Below are positions 10,059 to 20,886 of a stretch of DNA of 64,000 nucleotides, piece by piece (the stretch's first letter is position 1; every line of letters begins with the position of its first letter). The translations under genes and the position numbers were made by a program. Source of the DNA: Chondrosia reniformis. Taxonomy: Eukaryota; Porifera; Demospongiae; Chondrillida; Chondrillidae. Where the stretch lies: contig OX359195.1 of NCBI GenBank assembly GCA_947172415.1, positions 4,749,501 to 4,813,500 of the forward strand, read 5' to 3'. The notes under the pieces were generated by a model, which was not told where the DNA came from, searched no databases, and saw only the letters and a program-made list of their open reading frames with translations.

Positions 10059-12086
10059 ATGGCTGATAACAATCGAGGCGCTGAGACAATCAAGATCTTG
10101 CTAATGGGGGCAACTGGTGCAGGAAAAAGCGCTTTTGGAAATTTTATATTGAATAAATTTAAAAAAGAAGAACAGCCCTTTAAAGTTAAAGTGGGCTTAG
10201 TACATGGTACAACTGAAGCCAAAGCAGATAGGGTAATATTCAAGGATAAAGAAATAGTAGTAGTCGACACTCCGGGTTTGCAAGATGCCGCGGAAGGTCA
10301 AAGAGACGAAGATACATTTAAGGATATAATCAAGGGTATAGTTCTAACAGGAGATGGTGTTTCTGCGGTGGTGTTTGTTCAAAATATGAGTCAACGCTTC
10401 ACCGAAAGTGATGAAAAGATTCTGGCATATCTAGCAAAAGGCAGTGACTTCTGGCCTTACGTTATTTTGGTTTTTTCACGGGCTGACGAAATTTCTGGTG
10501 AGATTTCCATACAACGCGAATATCTGCGGTCTGAATACGAGCATAAGGACTGCCCTCGAAAATTTAGGAATGTGATTGACAATGTAGGCGGCATAGGGGT
10601 GGGCCGCTACATTACGGTTGATTCCAAAAATTCAAGTTACCGAGAAGAAATTATGAGTCACCTGTTACAAGAAATCGCAAAAATAAAGGAACGAAATGAA
10701 GCTCTTTACACCAATGAAATGTTTAAAAAAATCGTCAAGAACCATCAGACTCTAACAAGTGCAGTGGCAGAAAAAAAGAATTTGAAATTGATTAAAGAAG
10801 AAACCGAAAAGGTAACATCGATATGTATATGTCTCACTTCTGTATGTTTGGGCGCATCATGCGTATGATTATTCAATATAAGCCACTTCTAAAATGGCGT
10901 CTCCATCTTAAGTCTATACACTGTCGTGCTATTTTCCCACCTATTTAAAAATATGGTAAAAGTAACTGTTTTTGACAGAACACGTATTATTGCCTTACAG
11001 AGCAGTCCTAGGGTTTTAAAGCTTAAAGACGTTTAGCTTATACATGGAGGAGACTTTGGTGGACATTCCTCAATATTACACTTGACTACAGTGCCTGCCG
11101 ACCGAATATCGGTCGATCGGCCGAAAATCGATATTTTCAGCCACCCTCTTCAATCGTCTCTAGCGCAAAGATGCAGTGATATAGAAATCCCTGATTGCGT
11201 GCACTATGTATACTCTCAGAAAGGCCTGTATAATGATGTTTATTTGAAGTTAATAGCTTTCGTAGTTTTTGAGATATGAGTGGCCGAAAATCGATCCGGC
11301 CGATTATTGATTGGTTACTCTATATATCCACAGGGATGGCACTTTTAACCAAACAATTACTCGTGTTAAGGCCAACCATTCAGAAGTGGTATATTAAGTA
11401 TACATACTAAAATTACCTACCCATATATACACATGCATCAATCACTTCTATGTTTAGGTGCAATTATGATGCACATCAATATCTGTCTTGTATAGGGAAT
11501 ATCAGGAGCAAGTTGTTTTCCTGGTGACTGTAGCATTATTACACCTAATGGAGAAGTTCAATTGAAAGATTTAAAGATTGGTGACAAAGTTCTTACAATG
11601 GTGAAAGGGGAAATGAAATTTCAAAAGTTGATCACTTTTTTGCACTATGTACCCAAGGAAACGGCATCTTACTTGGGTATACACACCGATGGTGCAGAAC
11701 CTCCAATTTACCTAAGCAGCGAACATTTGATCTTTGTAGTGTCTGGTCAATGTACCCAGGTTACCCCAATTTATGCCAAAAAGGTGAAACCTGGAGACCA
11801 TATCTTGAGAGTAAAGCAAGACAGTGCAAAAGCAGGCCTAGGTGCTATGGCAGTCACCCAAATTACTGAGGAAAGCAACATGGCTGGAATTTATGCTCCT
11901 CTTACTACTTCAGGAACAATTGTAGTCAATGGTGTAGTTGCTTCCTGCTATAGCAACATCTGTAGTCATAGCATAGCCCACGTTTCTTTGGCTCCTCTGC
12001 ACTGCCAGATATTAGGTGGAAGTAAGCTATATGAGGGAATACATCCTTATGCAAGCTTCTTGATGAAACTCAAAGGAACTGTATAA
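10059..12086 (+). CDS. AIG1/GIMAP-like GTPase fused to a Hedgehog-type Hint (Hog) domain
   Basis: Two exons, 10059-10811 and 11496-12086. The donor (AAG|GTAACA) and acceptor (cttgtatag|GGA) are both phase 0, giving 447 aa. Exon 1 is a canonical AIG1 GTPase: P-loop GATGAGKS (17-24), G3 DTPG (70-73), AIG1 box RFTESDEKIL, G4-like FSRADEI (139-145), then a Lys/Glu-rich linker. Exon 2 is a Hint domain: SCFPGD at about 257-262 (splicing Cys 258), a KIGDKVL strand, SSEHLIFV (Ser325-His328, matching the Hh TxxH with Thr to Ser), then YAPLT.SGTIVVNGVVASCY and a Hog-like end with a possible sterol-recognition-like tail (YEGIHPYASFLMKL). Known Hint domains cleave themselves at the Cys and attach a nucleophile such as cholesterol; that function is inferred here. 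There is no signal peptide, so the domain would act in the cytosol. Without splicing, exon 1 would end at 10868. The fusion is predicted, not proven. Confidence 0.78.
10840..11495. other. Intron of the AIG1-Hint gene with MITE-like pieces
   Basis: Holds two CACTTCTRTRTTTRGG-type fragments (about 10840 and 11440) related to the 24.4 kb inverted repeat. A tract at 11098-11310 repeats the word GGCCGAAAATCGAT. A 65-codon ORF here has no domain and is not taken as an exon. Confidence 0.5.
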
Positions 12087-12109
12087 TTATGAAACTGTGA
12101 TAACACTAT

Positions 12110-12523
12110 TGATTAAAAGTTTAAGTCTGAGACTCCAAATATCTGTGAACTTTGTCACGTACACTATGGTATTCAGTAAAAATGTTAAAATGCATTATAT
12201 ATGTATTGTAATAAGTATAATTTTACATGACATTTGATGTATCAATTATAAATTAAACTGCTCCCTGCATGAATAACAATACAACTGCATGACTTAAAGG
12301 TACAGATTTAGCATGATTATAAGGTATTAATCATGTGATACTTCTTGGATCACTTACATAGCAAAATTTAGAAATACTTATAAAGGAGTAGGTATCCATA
12401 TTCTTTCAAAATACAATTCTTTCAAAGAATATAAAAGTTTGCATGATGCGGTTATCCGGATCCAATGACATCTAATATTCTACAGCCATTCATATTATAG
12501 CAGCAAAACACACCTTATATCTC
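12110..12523. other. Non-coding stretch
   Basis: AT-rich DNA behind the Hint exon with no ORF, repeat unit or signal I can name. It presumably includes the 3' UTR of the AIG1-Hint gene. Confidence 0.5.
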
Positions 12524-12765
12524 TCATGAAAAATCTAAGATACCATTTTCCTACATGCTATATGCCTATTCTGTATAAGAGCCTATAGGGGAACTAAACC
12601 TGAAGAGAGCTTTGGATGAGGATACAGGAGTCTTTTCTTCCTTCCCCTCCCCCCCATTCTCCTCTCCACTGGGTCAGACAGCCGCTTCCAGGAACCCCAC
12701 CTCCCACCAGCGATCCTGGGAGTCCCCGTCCTTTCCCCATCTTGATCTTGTGTGAATCCTACATG
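12524..12765 (+). repeat. Repeat family A, copy 3, with clustered T-to-C changes
   Basis: Aligns along copy 1 (1686-1925) from CATGAAAAATCTAAGATACC through ATCTTGATCTT. The right half (about 12640-12740) differs mainly by C where the other copies have T. See the findings. Confidence 0.85.
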
Positions 12766-12779
12766 TACATATATATATA

Positions 12780-13429
12780 TATGCTGTTCTGACGGCACCA
12801 GGAAGAGGGCAGTGGATGGAGAAGCTGAGAATCCATTTTGAAGCCTTTGGTTGGCATGACTACAGCTGTGCCTCTCTGGCTGGGATGTCCGGGGGACAAA
12901 ACAGGGAGATGGCGAGGAGTGTGGTGTGCAGGTGTGTGGAAAAAGATTGGGCTGAAGATCTTGGCAGCAACCCCAAACTCTGCATGGGTGAACGGTTGAT
13001 GGTAGGTGTTAGAAGGTGAGGGAGAAGAGCCATAGGAGAGTACTGATGATGTTGAGAGGTGGAAAGATTGAAACTGGCAGATGGAAGAGTGTACACCTTG
13101 AGAAGAGAGATTGTGTAGAGATTGAGCGTAAGACAAATGAGGAAGTGGAAGACTGCAATCATTGGTTGTTACAGTGTACTGATGACATTCATTTAGATGC
13201 TATAAAAGTTGAAAGATGACTCTTTCTAAAGATATGATGACACTCAATCTGCTGCAATCACAGACTTAGCTCATGAAGACCGTGGGATTGCCCAGCTGAT
13301 CTACTTAATGTGGACTGCAAGATTTGGCTGATTCAGCCTGACTATATTTGTGGACTATGTTTATGTACATTTGACAGTGCCTCATTGGGTCTGTACCCTA
13401 TATGCTGTTTTTGTTTACATGTGTGTACT

Positions 13430-13484
<55 letters not shown>

Positions 13485-13490
13485 GCCCTT
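12780..13490 (+). mobile_element. Non-LTR retrotransposon (LINE) 3' end with TAA-repeat tail
   Basis: The frames hold the end of a LINE ORF2. A WAEDLGSNPKLC-like stretch is followed by LRGGKIETGRWKSVHLEKRD and EVEDCNHWLLQC, the arrangement seen at the C-terminus of CR1/L2-type ORF2 proteins (the R.G...IE.GRW motif, then a Cys/His element). Several stops interrupt it. A 3' UTR of about 200 bp follows and ends in (AAT)n at about 13431-13482, a typical LINE tail. It is 5'-truncated, since repeat family A abuts it directly. Polyamide-like ORFs in the tail are microsatellite artefacts. Confidence 0.7.
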
Positions 13491-13552
13491 AGCAATAATA
13501 AAGCAACTATGCATATACCTTGCAATATTTTAATAAAATTAAATCCTGTATT

Positions 13553-13864
13553 AAAATAATCAAAGATACTTGAATTAACTGTAAGACAGATGAGAGTTGG
13601 GCACTGTAAAAAGATATGTATCTGATTAAATATTTTGTACATCAACACAGAAATACAGGTACCTCAACAAATTATAAATGTCCACAGTAACACAATAACA
13701 ATCAATAGAGTATTCGTTTGGTCAAGGTTGCTTCTCCTAGTATATACTGCTTTAATATAATTACTGCTGGTGCTAACAGTCATTACCAGCACTTATATAG
13801 TTCTCTTTCATTTGTGTATATACAGTCCAATAGAATGTTTCTCTCTTTCCAGTGGCTCTTGTAT
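13553..13864. repeat. Duplicated tract A, copy 1 (second copy at 16487-16806)
   Basis: Shared sequence runs from GTAAGACAGATGAG-like words through TTTCTCTCTTTCCAGTGGCT. The copies differ by scattered substitutions and small indels. No coding content is recognised. Confidence 0.75.
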
Positions 13865-14002
13865 GAGCATCAATATACTTTCCCATGTGAAAGTATATTT
13901 GTATTATTCAACTACATATTACAGAACCTTACTTAATGAAAATCACTGGACAGCAACTATACATGCACCCTATAAATGTTATCATAATTGTAAGAAATGA
14001 TC

Positions 14003-14818
14003 AAAAATGTTTCCAAATGTATGTGACCCACCCTACACACTGTTGTAATGCATATACTTTACATGCACTCCTTTATGCATTCCTATAGCATGGATATATA
14101 AACATATATATTTGAGGAATTTTGCCTACAAAGATTACAAAATGTCACACAATTTACACAGTAGTCTGGAAATCTAGCAATAACAAGTAAAATCCTTTAT
14201 AAAAGGTTGCACATTTAATTTGCTGATAGGTTAATCAAACATGACTAAGTGGTATATATTTATTGAAATCCCTAGTAGAGATATAATTATAGTTCATTGG
14301 AATGCTTGGGTAAATGGGAGGGCTCCAGGGAGACACTAGAAGCCAATTTAGTGCAGACATAAACATTGAATATAGTTAAACCCTAGTGGGACTGTTTAAA
14401 CAATAAATCAGGCAAGCCACACCTAGAGTGGCCTAAGAAAGGTAAACATTTAGTCTTCTGGGAAAAAAGGATGGAATTCATGAATATATTTGAATGCCAC
14501 TTCTAAATATGGTGAGAAACCTAGCCCCTCTTGTACAGTGCTCATAAAACTAATTACAACTTTGGAATGGGTCTATTGATCTAAGGTCAAAAAACCTAGC
14601 TAATCTTGTTCTGTATACACTGAATCTCATTAGAGGCACATATGATGGTGACAAGGTTACATGTGCATGGGTAAAAATGTCCAGAAAACAATGGTTTATA
14701 CACATACACTTTTGGATGTGAAAATGTTATATAGTAAAACGGTGGCATTAAGACAGGATATTCTTTTCTGCACTTTAAGTACCATTTCTCTGCCAATACA
14801 CCAACATTTTTAAGGCAA
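14003..14818. repeat. Duplicated tract B, copy 1
   Basis: Matches 15016-16026 (for example TAGTTAAACCCTAGTGGGAC and GCCACACCTAGAGTGGCC in both). It is shorter because about 200 bp present in copy 2 is missing. On the minus strand it keeps an ORF of 66 codons (14596-14796) that parallels the longer one in copy 2. Confidence 0.8.
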
Positions 14819-15015
14819 TTTAAAGTACTTCGTCAATTTCAATTCCATATCTCGGAGAAAACGTTTTTGCGCAAGCTTTACGTTGCATAGTATTAGTAAA
14901 GGTGTCTTTTAATCCTTTTTGTTTGTTCAATGTTCGACACTAAGGAAGAGAAAGCTTTTAAGATAGAAAACGAAAGCCAGCAGAGCGTCCGCCATTTTTT
15001 GACAACAATATAGGC

Positions 15016-16026
15016 CCCAAAAATGTTTCCAAATGTATGTGATCCACCCATACAGACTGCTATTACGCATATACTTTACATGCATTCCTTTATGCATTCC
15101 TATAGCATGGGTATACAAACATAGTATTTGAAGAACATTGCTTACAAAATGTCACACAACCTACACAGTAGTCTGGAAGTCTAGCAATAACAAGTAAAAA
15201 TCGTTATAAGAGGTTGCAGGTTTGCTGATAGGTTAAACATGATTAGGGGTATATCTTAATTGAAATCCCTAGTAGAGTTATTATAGTTCATTGGAATGCT
15301 AGGGTAAACAGGAGGGCTCCAGGGCGACACTAGAGGCAGATTTAGTGCAGACATAAACATTGAATATAGTTAAACCCTAGTGGGACTGTTTAAACAATAA
15401 GTCAGGCAAGCCACACCTAGAGTGGCCTAAGAAAGGTAAACATTTAGTCTTCTGGTAAAAAGGGATTGAGTTCATGAATATATTTGAATGCCACTTCTAA
15501 ATATGGCCAGAAACCTATAGCCCCTCTTGTGTTCAATTAAATAAGCAATACACATTTGGTCCCTTTTTGGCTCTTTTGGGAGTCCATAAAGACTAAATTG
15601 ATTACATGTCTTAGTTTCAGACATTTCAAACCAATGGGTCTATAGATCTAAGGTTAGAAAACCTAGCTAATCTTGTTCAGTATACACTGAATAAGAATAT
15701 TTATCACCTAAACATTTGGAAAGACTATGTACTACGTACCCTCTTGACTGTTTGCAGAGACCATGCTAAAGAGTAACTTGATTAAACCATTTGGTTCCAG
15801 ATGGTTTAACCTATGCAGCAGGTGTAGATCCTCATTAGAGGTAGGTATGATGGTGACGAGGATACATTTGTATGGGTAGAAATGTCCAGAAACCAATGGT
15901 TTATACACATACACTTTTGGATGTGAAAAATTTATATAGTTAAATGGTGGCATTAAGACAGGATATTCTATTCTGCACTTTAAGTACCATTTCTCTGCCA
16001 ATACACCAACATTTTAAAGGCAATTT
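15016..16026. repeat. Duplicated tract B, copy 2, with an exon-like minus-strand ORF
   Basis: Second copy of tract B. On the minus strand, 15738-15990 forms an exon-like frame: acceptor ttggcag, about 85 open codons beginning EKWYLKCRIEYPVLMPPFNY, then a donor AGAGG|GTACGT. The frame is shared with copy 1, where it is truncated. No family was recognised. A third short fragment of the same tract lies at 16040-16118. Confidence 0.65.
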
Positions 16027-16117
16027 AAAGTATACACATACTTCTTGCCTCACGAGCATCAGGTAGGCAAAGGATACATTTGCATGGGTAGAAATGTCCA
16101 GAAACCAATGGTTTACA

Positions 16118-16445
16118 TCCCAAAAAGAGAAGGAAAATCAAAGAAGCCATGCTCATCAAGACAATACCATACATGAACATTGATCAAGGAATGAACCTGG
16201 ATGCCATATGGAATGACATTATTAATATTACCACTTAACACACTCCCACTCAACATTCACCCTAGCTATTCACCTTTCACTTTGATGCATACAACACACA
16301 TCATCTCATGTCATACCTTCCCCTATTTAAACTAGTTTCTGTATCTCCTCATCATTGCTGATGAAGACTTCTGGGTCGAAACATCTAAATCTGTTAAATA
16401 TATGTTGCTAATGCTCAATAAATCATTGATTACCATAATGATCGC
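16118..16445 (+). mobile_element. Penelope-like (PLE) retroelement 3' tail
   Basis: The frame starting KKRRKIKEAMLIKTIPYMN and ending in a LDAIWNDI-like stretch resembles the extreme C-terminus of PLE GIY-YIG proteins (R+.+EA..I....P..N.D.G..L..IW). After the stop comes a 3' region with CTGATGA at 16358-16364 and GAAA at 16378-16381, separated by a short stem (GAC...GTC), the layout of a hammerhead ribozyme core as reported in PLEs. Only about 330 bp remain. Confidence 0.6.
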
Positions 16446-16486
16446 AACAAATACTCCCAATTACTTCATTTAATAATATGCAATAT

Positions 16487-16806
16487 GAGTTGCTAAATTC
16501 GAATGAAATTTAACAGATGAATGTTGGCACAGTAAAAAGATAACTGCATCTGATTAAATACTTCGTACATAAACACAGAAATAAGTACCACAACAAGCAG
16601 TGAATGTCCACATACGAACATATAGTCCTTACAGGATTAAACACAGTGACAATCAATAGAGTATTCGTCTGGTCAAGGTTGCTCCTCCTAGTACTGCTTT
16701 AATATTACTGCTGGTGCTAATACTCGTTACCAGCATTTATATAGTTCTCTTTCATTTGTGTATATACAGTCCGATAGAATGTTTCTCTCTTTCCAGTGGC
16801 TCTTGC
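16487..16806. repeat. Duplicated tract A, copy 2
   Basis: Nearly collinear with 13553-13864, including AGAGTATTCGT.TGGTCAAGG and the TTTCTCTCTTTCCAGTGGCT end. Confidence 0.75.
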
Positions 16807-16859
16807 CTTATACTTACAGGATGAGCATCACTATACTTTCCTACACACATATGAAGGCA

Positions 16860-18290
16860 AATTTGTATTTAATTTGTACTACCATTTTTGCAGAATGCTA
16901 TACAGTATTGAGACTTAATTGTGGGAACTGAAGATTCTCAACCAGAATAAGCACCCTTTCAACACTTTGAAATTTTAATGGTATATGCATGTTGAAGAAC
17001 AAGGACACTTGGCAGGCATTCTTTTATAAAACATTAGAGCAATGTTAAATTTCTGAATAATGTAAATACTCAGCTGTGGTTACCTACGTATATACAGCAC
17101 AATGACGAGGCATTTCACAGAGCCTGGAAGAAAATGTACTATACATAATTATATTGCAAGTACACTTAAATAATCAGTTCAAGCTACAAAAGTTCACTGA
17201 CTTCTAGAATACAACAATCAAGTATATAAGTTAAACAGTGCAAGCTGTTGTTACCTACATATATACGTAGTGCTACTATCAGTGGCATATGTAGCTGCAA
17301 ACCATTTCTGCTCAATCATTTCAGGATACATACAGTCAAATTCTGAAATAACTATCCATAAGAGGTACGTAACATGAAATTGTACTTACTAATTAAGGTT
17401 TAATGGAGCATGGATATAACTAATGTCAAACTTTAGAAAAATGTCTTCAAAAGATATCATAGAAATGTGATTTTCAAAATTGAATACTTCCATTGATGAA
17501 CCTGTTGTACACTAAAGAATTTTGTTAATGTCTCTTGCACTTTTAACACACATCGAAAGTAAAAGCACTATAGACTCATTATAGCCATAATTTGCCAATA
17601 AAGGTTAGTTATAAACCAAAGTTTCAAACTGCTTAAAATCACTCTTTTTTAAACATTTTGGTATAACTGCAATTCGGGTTCCTAGGAGCCCTTCCTCTTA
17701 AACAGGCAAGTACGTAAATCTTGGATATAATGGGCATGCCAACAAGACAACTTTCCTTTGTTCTTAAAGTAGCCTCTGGGTGCCTACCTTCCCCTGTAAC
17801 TTTGGTAAAATGCATGGAACTATATCGGGTCGACAAACGATGCCCACTGTGCTCCTTCTCCCCTTCTACTGCTAGACATATCCTCCTCCTGCGATAAAGC
17901 ATTGGAAAGGTATGCATGGAGACATGACACTGTTCTATCAGATATTGTGAGCTAATTTCAAGTAATTTACCACCTGACTCACTTATATATGCGGATTTAG
18001 ATGGAAAAAAGCTGTGGAAAATCCCCCATCTACCATGCCACTCTCCATCACATATACAAGATCAAGGCGATACTACTATATATATCAAAGATCCAACTAC
18101 TAGAACTGACAGTTTAGAGGAATCAATGGCTGAAGCAAATAGATGCCAGTCTTAGAAGGAGAATTACAAAGAATTACTTCTAGCCTAACCACCCTAGGCC
18201 ACCAGGCATCTCTACTATGTATACCCTTCGAAATCTAGGGGACCTTGGTCACTGCAACAGTAAATGGATGGAATAAAACTTCTTAATGTG
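16860..18290. other. Non-coding stretch
   Basis: AT-rich DNA without a supported gene. A 92-codon minus-strand ORF at 17639-17917 has no recognisable motif and no convincing splice context. Confidence 0.5.
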
Positions 18291-18451
18291 CCATTTAACA
18301 CTTACCTGTGCTACATGCTATGCCTATTCTGTATTAAATTAAAAAGCCTATAGGGAACACTGGACACATGTGCAGAATTAACACATGTACAGAACTCGCG
18401 TACAAAACACATGCACAGGTAAACTATTCACATGTACAGGACACATGCAAA

Positions 18452-18516
18452 CATATTTGACTTTATAGACTACCTTTTGCGCATTGAGCAAAAGGTAGTC
18501 TATCACATCAAATATG
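18452..18516. other. 65-nt near-perfect hairpin
   Basis: Two 29-nt arms separated by 7 nt. The inner 15-16 bp (ATAGACTACCTTTTGC and its complement) are perfect, then comes a 4-nt internal loop, then 9 outer pairs. Size and shape fit a small-RNA precursor or a miniature fold-back element. Nothing shows transcription. Confidence 0.5.
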
Positions 18517-18564
18517 TTAACAATTTTCTCTTTGATATTGGAACCCAAGGTTTGAAGCTGCATA

Positions 18565-19870
18565 TGTAGGTTGGACTAATGGATATCAGATTCATAAGTA
18601 ATGACAGCAAGCTTCAATTCTTCAGAAAATTTATCCTGTTTAGCAGCTTTAAGAAGCAAGTTCTCTAGGCATTGGTACACCCTATACCTGGGCTGGTCAA
18701 ACCTGTCCCATATAGTTTGCACTAGTAAATCAAGTGCTTCATAGTAAATAGGCTGATAAAATTCCTTTGCTGTGGAGTGGAATTCAGGTGGTGCCCTTCC
18801 CTCTGCATCCCTTGCAGGGCATTTCTGCTGCTGAAGCTTCGGTTCATCCACATCACGCTCTGTTGCCATTTGGTGACCTTCTCCCAAAAAAGTCGAAACG
18901 CTCATCATTTCTGAGAGATGCTAGAATTGACATGGTCACGGTTGCTACCACTTGTCCTTCAGCTGCTGAAACATGACTGTCTTGGAGAGTTCTATATATA
19001 TAGCTACTTAGGTTGTCAGTATGGTGAAATAGCATCTCTCCCAAAACAGACTGGTAAAAGTCAAAGGATGCCATTTGTGCAGCAGCACCTCGGATGCGAG
19101 CAATAATCTCAGTATCCCCAACAACACTGCATGCATGCAAGCTTTATCCCACAGCTCATTAAGAACTGTATAATTTTGAAGGATGCTCATCATGGAGTCA
19201 GTTCGCACATTCCATTTTGTAGGGCATGGGTCCCTGACATCAGGAGTGCCAGGAGCTATGTCATCTTTAATTTCATCAAACAGCAGCCCTTTTCTTGGTA
19301 AATTTTGTGAGTTGTTTCCAAAGCTGCTTTCATTGTAATGCATTTTTGAACTATGTCACTTGCTGCAAGATTAATTTGATTGTAACAGTGGGTATAAATG
19401 GCTGTAGCTTCTATATCTTGGATCTATTTTGCAAAGTCATTTCTCAAACCTCACATGGTGCTGGCATCATTGTAGCACTGACTATAGTCTTTTTTCAGTG
19501 TGAGATTCAATCGAATCAGGGTGTCTGGGATGGCCAACATAATAGCTGAAGTGGTAATATCAGGGAGTGTGTACAAGCCAATGAAATCTTCCTGTATATT
19601 CAAGGCATCATCCATCCATCTGAATGTCAAAACCATCATGAGAAAAAATTAAAGAATTCGTTGCTTTCAAGCAAATCGATTGCAAGACAACAAGTATCAT
19701 GTGCCTGCTCATGGTTGCTAATATCAGCGCACTCACCAACCATTATTGTGTATATAGAACTCTGTATGCCAGCAATTACTTGTAGAACAGAGAGAGCCAT
19801 TAACTTTTAAAATCCCGTTCTGAATGTCATGGATAGTAATCTTTCCCTTTTTCTTTTGCAGCCATTCCAA
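18565..19870 (-). pseudogene. hAT-type transposase pseudogene (ZMYM1-like, DUF4371 family), copy 1
   Basis: In translation order on the minus strand, in shifting frames: ECADISNHEQAH (19700s), RWMDDALNIQEDFIGLY and LIRLNLTLKKDYSQCYNDAS (19451-19639), EIKDDIAPGTPDVRDPCPTK with NYTVLNELWDKA (about 19150-19290), ARIRGAAAQMASFDF, HTDNLSSYIYRTLQ...SAAEGQ (about 18940-19100), then YYEALDLLVQTIWDRFDQP and YRVYQCLENLLLKAA (18590-18760). That is the block order of DUF4371/hAT dimerisation-type transposases. At least three frame changes and stops make it a pseudogene. A paralogous remnant lies at 33.5-36.1 kb. Confidence 0.85.
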
Positions 19871-19944
19871 AATCTATATAATAAGTATGCATATAACATG
19901 TATTATACAAGGTACAATTACTAATCATAGTTCTAGGACACCCT

Positions 19945-20286
19945 TACCATTTGGTGATCTTGCCTGCTGATAAAAATGCCCATCTGTTTCATCCCCATAC
20001 CCTTGAATGGCACAACCTCGACGAGCTAAAAACCTCAGTTTCCATTTTCAAAAGCATTGCCGATTCTATGCCTTGTTTAAATGGCTGTCAAGTTGTAGAT
20101 GCTGGCGATCTTGTCAATATAAATGATAATTCAGTGAGCCTTATTCAAGACAACTGTTATGTGATTGTATATATGCAGTGGATAATTCAAGTCAAAATCG
20201 TGGGGCTGCTGCCCCAGCACTTGTACTACTTGGTCACTTTGTTGAGCTTTCATATATACGTATATATTCATAAGCTTAACGATTGA
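19945..20286 (+). other. Open frame of unknown origin
   Basis: An open frame of 111 codons beginning MVILPADKNAHLFHPHTLEW. It lies immediately upstream of the hAT remnant in the opposite direction. No domain is recognised. It may be part of an older element; weak support as a gene. Confidence 0.2.
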
Positions 20287-20634
20287 AGAAGCTTAAGTGT
20301 CCTGAACACCACCATTTGTAAAAACGATGTATTGACGTATAAATTAAGTGTTATAATAGTTGCGAATGAATCCATATTATATATATCTATACATCATTCC
20401 GTAACATGACGTCATACAACAGAATCAGCTAATAAAGCAATATAAATTTGGCTGACTGCCCCAAAAGTAGTCCGGCCAAAGCCTGACCATCCAGAGCAGT
20501 TCCGCTGCTCCTGCATGTGCAGGTCACATGCTCAGGACACGTGACATTTGTATACAACATGTATACAACACACATGTACAGGAAACTCAATATACAAATG
20601 TACAGGACACATGTATAAGACACGTGAAAATCTA

Positions 20635-20830
20635 ATACACCTACACGCTATATATGCCTACTCCGGAAGGGCTGGGAGTCTTTGCCTTCTTTTTGATCTT
20701 GATATTTTGTGAATCTTTGACTCTATATGTTAAATCTAAGGGCCTTATATACACAATTTTGGTGCCAAAAGTTGAATAAGGTGTTAACTAAGTCATATGA
20801 TGAAATCAAATTTTATGTAAGGAATGTAGG
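20635..20830 (+). repeat. Repeat family A, copy 5 (right part)
   Basis: Carries the GGGAGTCTTTG and AAGGTGTTAACTAAG blocks of copy 1 in the same order, ending near GGAATGTAGGTCA. The preceding DNA (20510-20640) has recurring ACATGTACAGGACACATG-type words also seen at 18360-18450. Confidence 0.7.
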
Positions 20831-20886
20831 TCACTGGACACATCGATATCTACAAGATACTTGTGTGTAGAAACAATATAAGACTA

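Noticed and set aside
12583..13162. Several 70-125-aa ORFs on the minus strand
   Set aside because: They lie on the strand opposite to a LINE 3' end and repeat family A and show no domain.
13310..13648. ORFs ending in Ile or Tyr runs
   Set aside because: They are produced by the (AAT)n tail of the LINE fragment.
17639..17917. 92-codon minus-strand ORF as a gene
   Set aside because: No domain, no start or splice context, and low-quality composition.
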